From: Phycisphaerae bacterium
GTDB lineage: Bacteria > Planctomycetota > Phycisphaerae > Sedimentisphaerales > Anaerohalosphaeraceae
DNA: 6,526 nt
Assembly: GCA_003567095.1 (NCBI GenBank)
Contig: PXAQ01000233.1
Coordinates: forward strand, 1-6,526
Direction of reading: 5' to 3'
The translations under genes were made by a program, and so were the position numbers. The notes beneath the pieces were generated by a model. It worked only from the letters and a program-made list of their open reading frames with translations. It made no database searches and had not been told where the DNA came from. Within the stretch, counting starts at the first letter, position 1. Every line of letters begins with the position of its first letter. This document shows positions 1-6,526 of this stretch, piece after piece.

Positions 1-2
1 AT

Positions 3-1652
3 TATCGCATCGAACAAACCTATCTGAACCGCACCAATATCCTGCGGACGCGTTTTACCAGCGGCAAAAACGCATTTGAGCTGCTTGATTTTATGCCGCG
101 CTATATTAATGACGGCGGCAACTACCACTGCCCGCCGGATATCATCCGCTATCTGCGCGTCCTGTCCGGGCGGCCGCGCGTCCGCATCCACTACAACCCG
201 CGGCCCAATTACGCCGAACACCCGGTCGAGGTGCAGTTGACCTCATTTTATATCAAGCACCACACCGCCCTTGGGCGCTATGAGTCGGTGTATCTGTATT
301 CGGACCTGCCGTTTGAGGATATCCTCGAACAGGCGCCGATTACGTTGGAGCACGATTGTTTTCTGCTGGTCAGCTACAACCAGAAATTAGTCGCCCCAAC
401 CGTCGACTGGGTAGAGCTGGAGTTTGAGCGCACCAAGGTCTATTGGATGGGCTGGACCGCCAAGACCAACCTGCTGACCCAATATCCGGCACAGATTGAG
501 CGCAGCGCCCTGGTGTTAAAGCTCCTGGCCCACCAGAAAAGCGGGGCGATTCTGGCGGCGGTGACCACCAGCCTGCCCGAAACCATCGGCGAGCAGCGCA
601 ACTGGGATTATCGGTACTGCTGGATTCGTGACGCCTCGATGACCATCAATATCCTGACGCGGCTGGGCCATTACAATGTCGCGCATAGGTTTTTGAATTT
701 TATTCTGGATATTGTGCCGTTCAAAGATGAAAAGGTGCAGATTTTGTACAGCATCAATCCCCGCCGCAAGGCCCATGAATATGAGCTGCCCTGGCTGTCA
801 GGCTACGAGAATTCAAAACCCGTGCGCGTCGGCAATGCTGCCCTCAAGCAAAAACAGAACGACATTTACGGCATCCTGATGGACGCGATCTACCAGAGCC
901 TGGTATTGTTTAGCAACAACCTCGACAACAAGGAAGACCTCTGGACCGTCGTGCGCACCCTGACGCGCCACGTCAAACGAAGCTGGCGCAAACTGGATTC
1001 GGGCATCTGGGAATTTCGCACCGAGCGCAAACACTTCGTCTTTTCAAAAATCCTGTGCTGGGTGGCGATGGATCGCGCCGCACGCATCGCGGCGTTTCTG
1101 GACAAACTGCCCGAGGCAATGAGCTACATCAAGCTGCGTGAAGATATCAAGCAGGATATCCTCGAAAAAGGTTGCGACCCGAAAACAGGCGCCTTGACAC
1201 AGTTTTACGGCGGACGCTCGATGGATGCGGCCAACCTGCTTGCGGGCCATTACGGCTTTTTAGACACCGATGATCCGATCTTTGTCAGCACCGTCAAGCA
1301 GACTTACAAAGACCTCTGTGTCGATGGGCTGATGTACCGCTATCGCGAACCGGACGACTTCGGCAAACCCAAGTCATCCTTCACCGTCTGCACATTCTGG
1401 ATGATCAAGAGCCTTTACCAAATCGGCGAAAAAGAAAAAGCTCAGCAGCTCTTTGACGATATTCTGGCACACACCAACCATCTGGGACTGCTCAGCGAAG
1501 ATATGGACTTCAAGACCAAACGGCTGCTGGGCAACTTCCCGCAGGGCTACTCGCATATCGCCCTGATCGATGCCGCTCTGACGCTGTCGGACGCCCCGCC
1601 CTGGCACAGCGAATACACCCTGCCGTTCCTGCCGCATGAGACGATGTCCTGA
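3..1652 (+). CDS. Glycoside hydrolase family 15 protein (glucoamylase/trehalase-like), 5' end outside the window
   Basis: This is probably a cytoplasmic exo-acting hydrolase that releases glucose from alpha-glucans or trehalose; the substrate cannot be fixed from sequence alone. The frame is open from base 3, and the residues before the first ATG (base 93) already match the family (TNILRTRF, then FELLDFMPRY), so base 93 is not the start. I count 549 visible residues; related proteins run to about 600, so roughly 50-90 N-terminal residues are missing. Visible residues up to about 175 form the N-terminal beta-sandwich and the rest the (alpha/alpha)6 barrel. Family motifs are NWDYRYCWIRD (about 200-210), GIWEFR with the likely general acid Glu near 337, and LLSEDMD with the likely general base Glu near 499, followed by LGNFPQGYSHIALIDA. 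No signal peptide can be judged. Such GH15 genes can lie next to trehalose-6-phosphate synthase or phosphatase genes, but the upstream neighbour is not visible. Family assignment is secure; specificity is open. Confidence 0.93.
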   Translation, partial: YRIEQTYLNRTNILRTRFTSGKNAFELLDFMPRYINDGGNYHCPPDIIRYLRVLSGRPRVRIHYNPRPNYAEHPVEVQLTSFYIKHHTALGRYESVYLYSDLPFEDILEQAPITLEHDCFLLVSYNQKLVAPTVDWVELEFERTKVYWMGWTAKTNLLTQYPAQIERSALVLKLLAHQKSGAILAAVTTSLPETIGEQRNWDYRYCWIRDASMTINILTRLGHYNVAHRFLNFILDIVPFKDEKVQILYSINPRRKAHEYELPWLSGYENSKPVRVGNAALKQKQNDIYGILMDAIYQSLVLFSNNLDNKEDLWTVVRTLTRHVKRSWRKLDSGIWEFRTERKHFVFSKILCWVAMDRAARIAAFLDKLPEAMSYIKLREDIKQDILEKGCDPKTGALTQFYGGRSMDAANLLAGHYGFLDTDDPIFVSTVKQTYKDLCVDGLMYRYREPDDFGKPKSSFTVCTFWMIKSLYQIGEKEKAQQLFDDILAHTNHLGLLSEDMDFKTKRLLGNFPQGYSHIALIDAALTLSDAPPWHSEYTLPFLPHETMS

Positions 1653-1679
1653 CCAGCCCTGCCCGCAAGACGACACTGC

Positions 1680-3314
1680 TCAGGGGCGATAACGGTTAAC
1701 AATCGGCATCCGGCGGTCTTTGCCAAAGGCCTTGGGTGTGATCTTAATACCCGGCGGCGATTGGCGGCGTTTGTACTCGCTGCGGTCGATCATCTGCACG
1801 ACCCGCCGCACGAGCGATTCATCGTAGCCGCTGTCAATCAGTTCCATCGGCGACTGGTCATTTTCAATATAGTCTTTTAAGATGGCATCCAGGACGTCAT
1901 AATCCGGCAGAGAGTCGCTGTCTTTCTGGCCTTGACGCAGTTCCGCCGAGGGGGTGCGCGTAATGATGGCATGCGGGATCCGCTCGCATCCGGCACGCGC
2001 GTTGATGTGCTTACAGAGCCGATAGACCATCGTCTTGGGCACGTCTTTGAGCACGGCAAAACCGCCTGCCGTATCGCCGTACAGCGTCGAGTACCCCACC
2101 GCCGTCTCGCTTTTGTTGCTGCCGGTCAGCACCAGCCAGCCGTGCTGATTGGACAGGCTCATCAGCAGCGTTCCCCGCACACGCGCCTGAAGATTCTCAT
2201 ACGCAGTGCCGCCCTCGTCCCAGCACGGCACAACCGACAACGTTTCACTGAAAGGCCTCAGAATATCCTCGATAGGCAGGGAATAAAACGCTATGCCCAG
2301 GTTGTCCGCCAGGCATTTGGCATCGCTGCGTGTTTCGGCGCTGTTAAACCGGGACGGCATGGTCACGCCGATGACGTTGTCGGCGCCCAATGCCGCGGCC
2401 GCGATCGCCGCAACCAGCGACGAGTCCACCCCCCCGCTGAGACCGACGATAACGCTGGAAAAGCCGCTCTTGCGAACGTAGTCGCGCGTTGCCATCACCA
2501 GCGCCTCGTACACCTCATCCACCGGATCATACGTTCGTTCGCCGCCGGCGCCAAACGGCACCGTAATCGACATTGCCCCGGCGCCCTTTTCCACATCGAC
2601 AATCAGCAGGTCGTCTTCAAACTCCGCCGCCTCGGCAATCACGGTGCCGCCGCCATCGGTGACCATACTGCGGCCGGAAAACACCAGCTCATCCTGTCCC
2701 CCGATCTGATTGCAATGCGCAACCGGACAGCCAAAATGCGCGGCACATTGCGACACGATGGCTTTTCGGGTATGAATTTTGCCGACATGAAACGGCGAGG
2801 CGGATAGATTAATGATCATATCGATGTTTCCGGATGTCCCGTCCAGAAAATCATCCAGCCAGGGCAAATCCCATAAGTCCTCACAGATGGTCAACGCCGT
2901 CTTGACCCCTGCGATACCCAGCACCACCGGTTCGTCGCCGGCCTTAAAATAGCGCTGCTCATCGAACACGCCATAGTTGGGCAGCAGCCCCTTGCGATAG
3001 ACCGCTACAACCCGCCCGTCCCGGCATACCGCCGCAGCGTTGAAGCACCGGCCGACCTGGCCGTCCGGATAGCCGACGATCACAGTCATCGAGCCGGTAT
3101 TTTCGGCCAGCCGATCAAGGGCCTCTCGGCAATCCAGCAGAAACCGCGGCCGCAACAGCAAATCCTCCGGGGGGTAGCCGCACAGGGCCAGCTCGGAAAA
3201 TACCAGCACATCGGCTTTCTTTTCGGATACCGCCGCCATCGCGGCCTGCATGGTCTGCAGATTGCCCGAAAGGTCGCCGACAGTCACATTCAGTTGGGCT
3301 AATGCCAGTCGCAT
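1680..3314 (-). CDS. nadE: Glutamine-dependent NAD+ synthetase
   Basis: The 544-residue enzyme (EC 6.3.5.1) makes NAD+ from nicotinic acid adenine dinucleotide, ATP and glutamine, the last step of NAD biosynthesis in the cytoplasm. The N-terminal half is a nitrilase-fold glutaminase with the full Glu-Lys-Cys triad: E41 in VFSELALCGYPPE, K108 in YRKGLLPNYG and C144 in LTICEDLWD. The C-terminal half is the synthetase, with the ATP-pyrophosphatase loop SGGVDS at 293-298, then LTGSNKSETAVGY and LYGDTAGGFAVLKDVPK, and the closing RRQSPPGIKITPKAFGKDRR. The glutaminase domain lets it use glutamine rather than free ammonia. The start is fixed by MRLALAQLNVTVGDLSGN, the family's normal N-terminus. No Shine-Dalgarno sequence is visible before it. 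It is alone in its transcription unit: a terminator lies upstream and a convergent gene 27 bp downstream. Length and all catalytic residues are intact. Confidence 0.97.
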   Translation of the reverse strand: MRLALAQLNVTVGDLSGNLQTMQAAMAAVSEKKADVLVFSELALCGYPPEDLLLRPRFLLDCREALDRLAENTGSMTVIVGYPDGQVGRCFNAAAVCRDGRVVAVYRKGLLPNYGVFDEQRYFKAGDEPVVLGIAGVKTALTICEDLWDLPWLDDFLDGTSGNIDMIINLSASPFHVGKIHTRKAIVSQCAAHFGCPVAHCNQIGGQDELVFSGRSMVTDGGGTVIAEAAEFEDDLLIVDVEKGAGAMSITVPFGAGGERTYDPVDEVYEALVMATRDYVRKSGFSSVIVGLSGGVDSSLVAAIAAAALGADNVIGVTMPSRFNSAETRSDAKCLADNLGIAFYSLPIEDILRPFSETLSVVPCWDEGGTAYENLQARVRGTLLMSLSNQHGWLVLTGSNKSETAVGYSTLYGDTAGGFAVLKDVPKTMVYRLCKHINARAGCERIPHAIITRTPSAELRQGQKDSDSLPDYDVLDAILKDYIENDQSPMELIDSGYDESLVRRVVQMIDRSEYKRRQSPPGIKITPKAFGKDRRMPIVNRYRP

Positions 3315-3323
3315 GGCTGTATT

Positions 3324-3351
3324 GAGTTCTTAGTTTTGAGTTTTGAGTTTT
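3324..3351 (-). repeat. Four in-phase copies of a 7-bp tandem repeat in the nadE leader
   Basis: On the - strand the nadE leader reads AAAACTC, AAAACTC, AAAACTA, AGAACTC without any gap. The first two units are identical and the last two differ from them by one base each. The array ends 9 bp before the nadE ATG, where a Shine-Dalgarno sequence would normally be. The RNA would be A/C-rich and mostly unstructured. It may be a remnant of a dispersed short tandem repeat, a translation-enhancing leader, or chance low-complexity sequence. Confidence 0.7.
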
Positions 3352-3359
3352 CCGGAAAA
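3348..3359. promoter_or_regulatory. 12-bp perfect palindrome near the predicted nadE transcript start
   Basis: TTTTCCGGAAAA is a perfect 12-bp palindrome. It lies about 4-15 nt downstream of the transcription start inferred from the TATAAT box. Such a position would suit a repressor operator, since a bound protein would block initiation. It is too tight to fold into a useful RNA hairpin (no loop). No regulator gene is nearby, so the operator role is only a suggestion. Confidence 0.3.
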
Positions 3360-3369
3360 ACGATCCGTG

Positions 3370-3397
3370 ATTATACATTATGTCTGACAGGATGCAA
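3370..3397 (-). promoter_or_regulatory. Predicted sigma70-type promoter of nadE
   Basis: Read on the - strand, a perfect TATAAT -10 box occupies 3375-3370. A weak -35 box, TTGCAT, lies at 3397-3392 with a 16-bp spacer; only its TTG matches consensus. Transcription would begin near 3363, giving a leader of about 49 nt before the nadE ATG. Its position between the upstream gene's terminator and nadE is what a separate nadE transcription unit needs. The -10 box is convincing and the -35 box is marginal. Confidence 0.6.
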
Positions 3398-3425
3398 TGC
3401 TCATTACCCGGCAATCCGCAAAAGC

Positions 3426-3456
3426 GAGGATGCAGGCTGTCCTGTCGGACATCCTC
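3426..3456. other. Imperfect stem-loop between the terminator and the nadE promoter
   Basis: GAGGATG (3426-3432) pairs with CATCCTC (3450-3456) around a 17-nt loop. A competing hairpin, TGTCC/GGACA with a 4-nt loop (3438-3451), overlaps the right arm. On the - strand it follows the strong terminator by 8 bp and is itself followed by only a short T run, so it may act as a weak back-up terminator. It lies upstream of the predicted nadE promoter, so it is not part of the predicted nadE leader. Confidence 0.35.
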
Positions 3457-3464
3457 CACCAAAA

Positions 3465-3496
3465 CAAACGCCCGATGTGGCTGCATCGGGCGTTTG
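3465..3496 (-). terminator. Intrinsic terminator after the small exported-protein gene
   Basis: A 13-bp perfect GC-rich stem (CAAACGCCCGATG with CATCGGGCGTTTG) closes a 6-nt loop. Read on the - strand the right arm ends in CGTTTG and runs into TTTT, the expected U-rich tail. It begins 25 bp after the stop codon of the gene at 3522-4046. On the + strand the hairpin is followed by GCACTATTTTC, a weaker tail, and no + strand gene needs it. It separates the upstream operon from nadE. Confidence 0.88.
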
Positions 3497-3521
3497 GCAC
3501 TATTTTCGGGTAAACAAAACG

Positions 3522-4046
3522 TTACTCGGCTGGCTGTCGGCGTCTGCCGCGTTGCCTTTCATCGGGGGCTGGTCGGGCTGGCTGTTCATCCGGATCGCCG
3601 CGTTGCTCGCGGCGCTGCTCAAGGCGCTGCTGCAGACGCTCCTGCATTTCCTGCCTGCGGCGCTCGGCCTGCTCAACCTGCTCCTGCACTTCCTGATTCT
3701 TTTCGGCGATCAGCGCCTCGAGAGCCTCAACTGTTTTCTCGGCGTCCTCGCCCTTGGCAATCTCAAGAATCTCCTGCAGTTTGGCAATCTCCTGACGATG
3801 CACTTCCATTCGACGCGCCATAGCCGCACGCATCGCATCTTCCCGATCAGCCGGCACGGTCGGTCGGGGCGGCCTGTCGGCTTGCTCGCGTGCAGGGCTG
3901 CGTCCCGGAACCGGCCGGGCCGGGCGCGCCGGCGTCCGCACAGCAGCATCTTCGGAATCCGGCTCGTCAGCCTGCTCGGCGATGGCAAACGTACCAACCG
4001 CGATCAAACAAGCACACATCCAAAACAATACTCTCTTGGTCTTCAT
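3522..4046 (-). CDS. Small exported coiled-coil protein, Arg/Pro/Gln-rich, unknown function
   Basis: I do not recognise this 174-residue protein. It begins with a typical Sec signal peptide: MKTKR, a hydrophobic core at about 6-20, and a likely signal peptidase I site after FAIA (A23). A Pro/Arg-rich linker follows (about 38-66, with PARPARP), then a long heptad-compatible helix rich in Glu, Gln and Arg (about 68-150), then an Arg/Gln/Pro-rich tail (150-174). There is no lipobox at the cleavage site and no second membrane segment, so a periplasmic or cell-surface location is inferred. The frame opens 17 codons further upstream, but this ATG has AGGAG 8 nt before it and begins the signal peptide, so it is the better start. 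The charge pattern loosely recalls periplasmic helical proteins of the Spy/CpxP kind, but I see no LTxxQ motif. It ends at a strong terminator. It could be lineage-specific. Confidence 0.85.
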   Translation of the reverse strand: MKTKRVLFWMCACLIAVGTFAIAEQADEPDSEDAAVRTPARPARPVPGRSPAREQADRPPRPTVPADREDAMRAAMARRMEVHRQEIAKLQEILEIAKGEDAEKTVEALEALIAEKNQEVQEQVEQAERRRQEMQERLQQRLEQRREQRGDPDEQPARPAPDERQRGRRRQPAE

Positions 4047-4054
4047 TGGTTTGT

Positions 4055-4059
4055 CTCCT
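4055..4059 (-). promoter_or_regulatory. Shine-Dalgarno sequence that fixes the small exported-protein start
   Basis: AGGAG on the - strand is followed by 8 nt and the ATG at 4046. This perfect site chooses the start that opens the signal peptide over the in-frame ATG at 4097, which would add 17 polar residues in front of the signal peptide. Confidence 0.85.
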
Positions 4060-4081
4060 GAACTCTTAAATACCATCTTTC

Positions 4082-4100
4082 GGTTTAAACCACACACACA
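4082..4100. other. 10-bp palindrome next to a CA repeat, upstream of the exported-protein gene
   Basis: GGTTTAAACC (4082-4091) is a perfect palindrome, and (CA)5 occupies 4091-4100, sharing one base with it. Both lie in the 102-bp gap between the thioesterase stop and the exported-protein start. The palindrome could be an operator or part of a promoter region, but I found no convincing -35/-10 pair here. It may be chance. Confidence 0.25.
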
Positions 4101-4148
4101 TCATAAGACGCCGACAAGCGGCACTTTGTATCACCATAATGCAAAAAA

Positions 4149-4532
4149 TTAAAATTTGCGATACACCAGACCTTCGAAAACAGCTATGGTCTGTTCAGAT
4201 TCATCAGTGATGGTGACCGTATAACTGCCGATCCGTCCGCGTTCGTTATTTTCCACGGCGTTCGCAAAGAGCACGCCCGCTTCTGTTGATTTGAGGTAGG
4301 AAATGTTTATATTTATCGCCACCGCCACATAGCCGTGCGAATTGGACGCGGCGGCAAAGACCGCATCGGCCAGCGTAAACAGGGCCGCCCCGTGCACGAT
4401 GCCCACCCCATTGAGATGATGGGGTTGGATGGGCAACCGTCCACGGGCGGTCCCGTCACCAATATCAATCAATTCGACGCCGCAATGCCGCGCGAACGCA
4501 TCCATTTCACTGAATTCTTTTACGCGATCCAT
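4149..4532 (-). CDS. PaaI-like hotdog-fold acyl-CoA thioesterase
   Basis: The 127-residue protein matches the PaaI/YbgC-like 4HBT thioesterase superfamily, small cytoplasmic enzymes that hydrolyse acyl- or aryl-CoA thioesters and usually act as tetramers. The diagnostic stretch is HLNGVGIVHGAALFTLADAV, with N41, H47 and D56; the spacing of H47 and D56 agrees with the His and catalytic Asp of E. coli PaaI. The family's usual HGG is HGA here. The second conserved strand is VAININISYLKS (71-82). Length is normal for the family. ATG at 4532 is preceded by AAAGG (4542-4538) with a 5-nt spacer. It lies 21 bp after the clpC stop and so is probably co-transcribed with clpC. No phenylacetate-degradation gene is present, so the name paaI is not justified; substrate is unknown. 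Confidence 0.9.
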   Translation of the reverse strand: MDRVKEFSEMDAFARHCGVELIDIGDGTARGRLPIQPHHLNGVGIVHGAALFTLADAVFAAASNSHGYVAVAININISYLKSTEAGVLFANAVENNERGRIGSYTVTITDESEQTIAVFEGLVYRKF

Positions 4533-4537
4533 CTGAA

Positions 4538-4542
4538 CCTTT
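4538..4542 (-). promoter_or_regulatory. Shine-Dalgarno sequence of the thioesterase gene
   Basis: AAAGG on the - strand lies 5 nt before the ATG at 4532. It supports this start over the internal Met10, which would also remove part of the first helix. It sits in the 21-bp gap after the clpC stop codon. Confidence 0.6.
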
Positions 4543-4553
4543 TATATATCGCT

Positions 4554-6526
4554 TTACTGGTCTTCGTCCGGGGCGGACGGGGCCTGATCGTCCTCGGCGG
4601 CCGAAGGCACCGCAACCGCCTTGTCGTCTGTGTCCTTCGGCAATTCAACACCTTCAAAGCGCAGGTTGTCCTCGTCCTGCACACTGATGCGGATCGCCGT
4701 CTTGTCTTTGAACTTGCCGCGAAGCAGGCTCTCCGAGAGCGGATCTTCAATATACCGCTCAATCGCCCGCCGCAGCGGTCGTGCGCCGAATTCGGGGTTG
4801 TACCCTTTGTCAATCAAAAATTCCTTGGCGGCACTGTCCAGCTCAAGATGCAGCCCGTGCTCAATCAGTCGCTTAAAGACCTTGTTCAACTCGTACTCCA
4901 CGATGGTCTCAAGGTCTTTGCGGCTCAGTGCGCGGAAGACAATCGTCGCATCCAGGCGGTTGAGGAATTCCGGACGGAAATGACGCTCCATTTCCTTGTC
5001 CAGCAGTTCCTTCATCTTTTCATAATTGGCCTGTTCGGTGCGTTTACCGAACCCAAAACCGGACTGATTACGAATCAGATCGGCGCCGATGTTACTGGTC
5101 ATAATCAAAATGACATTGCGGAAATCCACATGCCGGCCGAAGGAATCGGTCAGCCGCCCTTCTTCCATAATCTGAAGCAGGATATTGTAGACATCGCCGT
5201 GCGCCTTTTCGATCTCATCCAGCAGCAGCACCGCGTACGGCCGGCGGCGAATCCGCTCGGTCAACTGGCCGCCCTCTTCGTAGCCAACGTACCCGGGCGG
5301 GGCGCCAACCAGGCGACTGACGTTGTGCTTTTCCATATATTCGCTCATATCGAGCTGAATCATCGCGTCGGCATCGCCGAACATAAACTCCGCCAATGCC
5401 CGGGCCAGCAGGGTCTTGCCCACACCGCTGGGACCGATGAAGATAAAGCTGCCCATCGGTCGATTGGGGTCTTTCAGACCGCTTCGGCTGCGGCGGACGG
5501 CCTTGGAAACCGCCGTGATCGCCTCATCCTGCGACACCACCGTTCTGTGCAGTTCCGCTTCCAGCTCAAGCAGCTTTGCGGCCTCTTCTTTTTCCAGACG
5601 CGTCAACGGCACGCCGGTCATCTTGCTGACTACCTCGGCGACAATTTCCTCGTTGACCTCGCCGATCACCTCATTGTTCTTTTTCTGCCATTGCCGCTGG
5701 GCCTCAGCCTTTTCGTCGAGGATCCGCTGGATATCGTCGCGCAGCGCCGCGGCCCGTTCATAGTCAGCCTTGCGCACGGCATCGTCCTTATCGGCCTGCA
5801 GCTTTTCGACTTTCGCTTCGTACTCGGCCAGATCCGGCGGCGGCGTCATATTCTTCAGACGCACACGCGCCCCGGCCTCGTCAATCACGTCAATGGCCTT
5901 ATCCGGCAGGCAGCGTCCGGAAATGTACCGCGTCGAAAGCTCCACCGCGGCGTGCAGGGCAATATCGGTAAACTGAACGCGGTGATGCTTCTCGTAACGA
6001 TCGCGCAATCCCTTGAGAATACGCACGGTTTCATCCTTGCTCGGCGGCTCAACCACAATCGTCTGAAACCGGCGTTCCAGAGCCGCGTCTTTTTCAATAT
6101 ATTTACGGTATTCATCAAAGGTCGTCGCCCCGATACACTGCACCTCGCCGCGTGCCAGGGCCGGTTTGAGAACGTTGGAGGCATCGATGGCCCCCTCGGC
6201 CCCGCCGGCGCCGACCAGCGTATGCAATTCATCGACAAACAGCAGGACATTGCCCGCGCGGCGGACCTCGTTGATGACCGCCTTGATACGCTCTTCGAAC
6301 TGTCCGCGGTACTTGGTGCCCGCGACCATCATCGCCAGATCAAGCACCACCAGCCGGCGATCTTTGAGCAGCTCGGGCACATGGTGAGCGACGATTTTCT
6401 GGGCCATGCCTTCGACGATCGCGGTCTTGCCGACACCGGCCTCACCGAGCAGCACCGGGTTGTTTTTGGTGCGCCGACACAAAATCTGAATCAGGCGCTC
6501 AATTTCCGTGGAGCGTCCGATGACCG
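4554..6526 (-). CDS. clpC: ClpC-type AAA+ unfoldase of the Clp protease, N-terminus outside the window
   Basis: ClpC unfolds proteins with ATP and feeds them to ClpP for degradation in the cytoplasm. The frame is open to the right edge (first complete codon ends at 6524) and begins in [15 protein letters not shown], just before the first Walker A, so the two N-terminal Clp_N repeats are missing (about 150-190 residues). Visible residues total 657. The first AAA+ module has GEAGVGKT (27-34), the pore loop KYRG (71-74), Walker B VLLFVDE (DE at 98-99) and the ERRF arginine fingers (about 150-153). The short middle domain holds a UVR motif ([19 protein letters not shown], about 247-265), which marks ClpC rather than ClpB. 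The second module has GPSGVGKT (364-371), pore loop GYVG (411-414), Walker B LLLDE (DE at 436-437), sensor 1 TSN and sensor 2 GARPLRR. FGF in SGFGFGK stands where the ClpP-docking [LIV]GF tripeptide is expected. The C-terminus is an acidic tail. The TTG at 6482 is internal, not a start. Confidence 0.96.
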   Translation of the reverse strand, partial: VIGRSTEIERLIQILCRRTKNNPVLLGEAGVGKTAIVEGMAQKIVAHHVPELLKDRRLVVLDLAMMVAGTKYRGQFEERIKAVINEVRRAGNVLLFVDELHTLVGAGGAEGAIDASNVLKPALARGEVQCIGATTFDEYRKYIEKDAALERRFQTIVVEPPSKDETVRILKGLRDRYEKHHRVQFTDIALHAAVELSTRYISGRCLPDKAIDVIDEAGARVRLKNMTPPPDLAEYEAKVEKLQADKDDAVRKADYERAAALRDDIQRILDEKAEAQRQWQKKNNEVIGEVNEEIVAEVVSKMTGVPLTRLEKEEAAKLLELEAELHRTVVSQDEAITAVSKAVRRSRSGLKDPNRPMGSFIFIGPSGVGKTLLARALAEFMFGDADAMIQLDMSEYMEKHNVSRLVGAPPGYVGYEEGGQLTERIRRRPYAVLLLDEIEKAHGDVYNILLQIMEEGRLTDSFGRHVDFRNVILIMTSNIGADLIRNQSGFGFGKRTEQANYEKMKELLDKEMERHFRPEFLNRLDATIVFRALSRKDLETIVEYELNKVFKRLIEHGLHLELDSAAKEFLIDKGYNPEFGARPLRRAIERYIEDPLSESLLRGKFKDKTAIRISVQDEDNLRFEGVELPKDTDDKAVAVPSAAEDDQAPSAPDEDQ

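Noticed and set aside
93..95. ATG at base 93 as the start of the GH15 gene
   Set aside because: The 30 codons before it are open in the same frame and encode conserved family residues (TNILRTRF and FELLDF), so the gene starts outside the window.
1653..1687. Possible bidirectional terminator between the convergent GH15 and nadE genes
   Set aside because: GCCCTG (1656-1661) and CAGGGGC (1681-1687) pair only with a bulge, around a 19-nt loop, without a T tract on either strand, and the right arm lies in the end of nadE.
1932..2807. 291-codon + strand open frame opposite nadE
   Set aside because: It lies wholly antisense to a complete, conserved NAD+ synthetase, and its product is His/Arg/Ala-rich with no recognisable motif, typical of a GC-rich shadow frame.
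3336..4061. Long + strand open frame with leucine-rich hydrophobic stretches
   Set aside because: It is the antisense of the exported-protein gene: Gln/Glu/Arg codons read backwards give Leu-rich sequence. It also runs through the terminator hairpin and promoter, and has no family features.
4141..4159. GCAAAAAATTAAAATTTGC as a terminator for the thioesterase gene
   Set aside because: The stem is AT-rich with only five outer pairs and contains the stop codon; it is too weak for an intrinsic terminator.
6480..6482. TTG as the start of the ClpC gene
   Set aside because: The frame continues upstream as [14 protein letters not shown], the conserved lead-in to the first Walker A motif; this codon is an internal leucine.
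1..6526. CRISPR arrays, tRNA or rRNA genes, insertion sequences, phage genes or defence systems
   Set aside because: No spaced repeats, cloverleaf sequence, transposase, integrase or toxin/antitoxin-like gene was seen; nearly all of the window is accounted for by five ordinary genes.

Overview
The window looks like chromosomal DNA from a free-living bacterium of fairly high GC content (high fifties percent by eye). It holds five protein genes, two of them cut by the window edges. ClpC-type rather than ClpB-type architecture, a secreted Arg/Pro/Gln-rich coiled-coil protein and a mix of strong and absent Shine-Dalgarno signals would fit Planctomycetota (perhaps a Phycisphaerae relative). That placement is an impression from protein style, not a demonstrated assignment. 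I see no phage, transposon, CRISPR, tRNA or rRNA sequence.

Layout. From 3 to 1652 on the + strand is the 3' part of a glycoside hydrolase family 15 enzyme (glucoamylase/trehalase-like). It meets, tail to tail and 27 bp away, a glutamine-dependent NAD+ synthetase (nadE) on the - strand (1680-3314). Everything else is also on the - strand. In transcription order this is clpC (5' end beyond the right edge, stop at 4554), a PaaI-like hotdog thioesterase 21 bp downstream (4149-4532), a small exported coiled-coil protein (3522-4046), a strong intrinsic terminator (3465-3496), and then nadE with its own promoter.

How the parts work together. clpC and the thioesterase look co-transcribed. The exported protein sits 102 bp further on, with an excellent ribosome binding site, and may be read from the same transcript or from its own promoter; its transcript ends at the 13-bp perfect hairpin. 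nadE starts a separate unit. It has a perfect TATAAT -10 box at 3370-3375, a palindrome near the inferred transcript start, and a short leader containing a four-copy 7-bp repeat with no visible Shine-Dalgarno sequence. The nadE leader and the small exported protein are the least explained parts. The enzymes themselves are well-known families, and I found no convincing evidence of a wholly new system.
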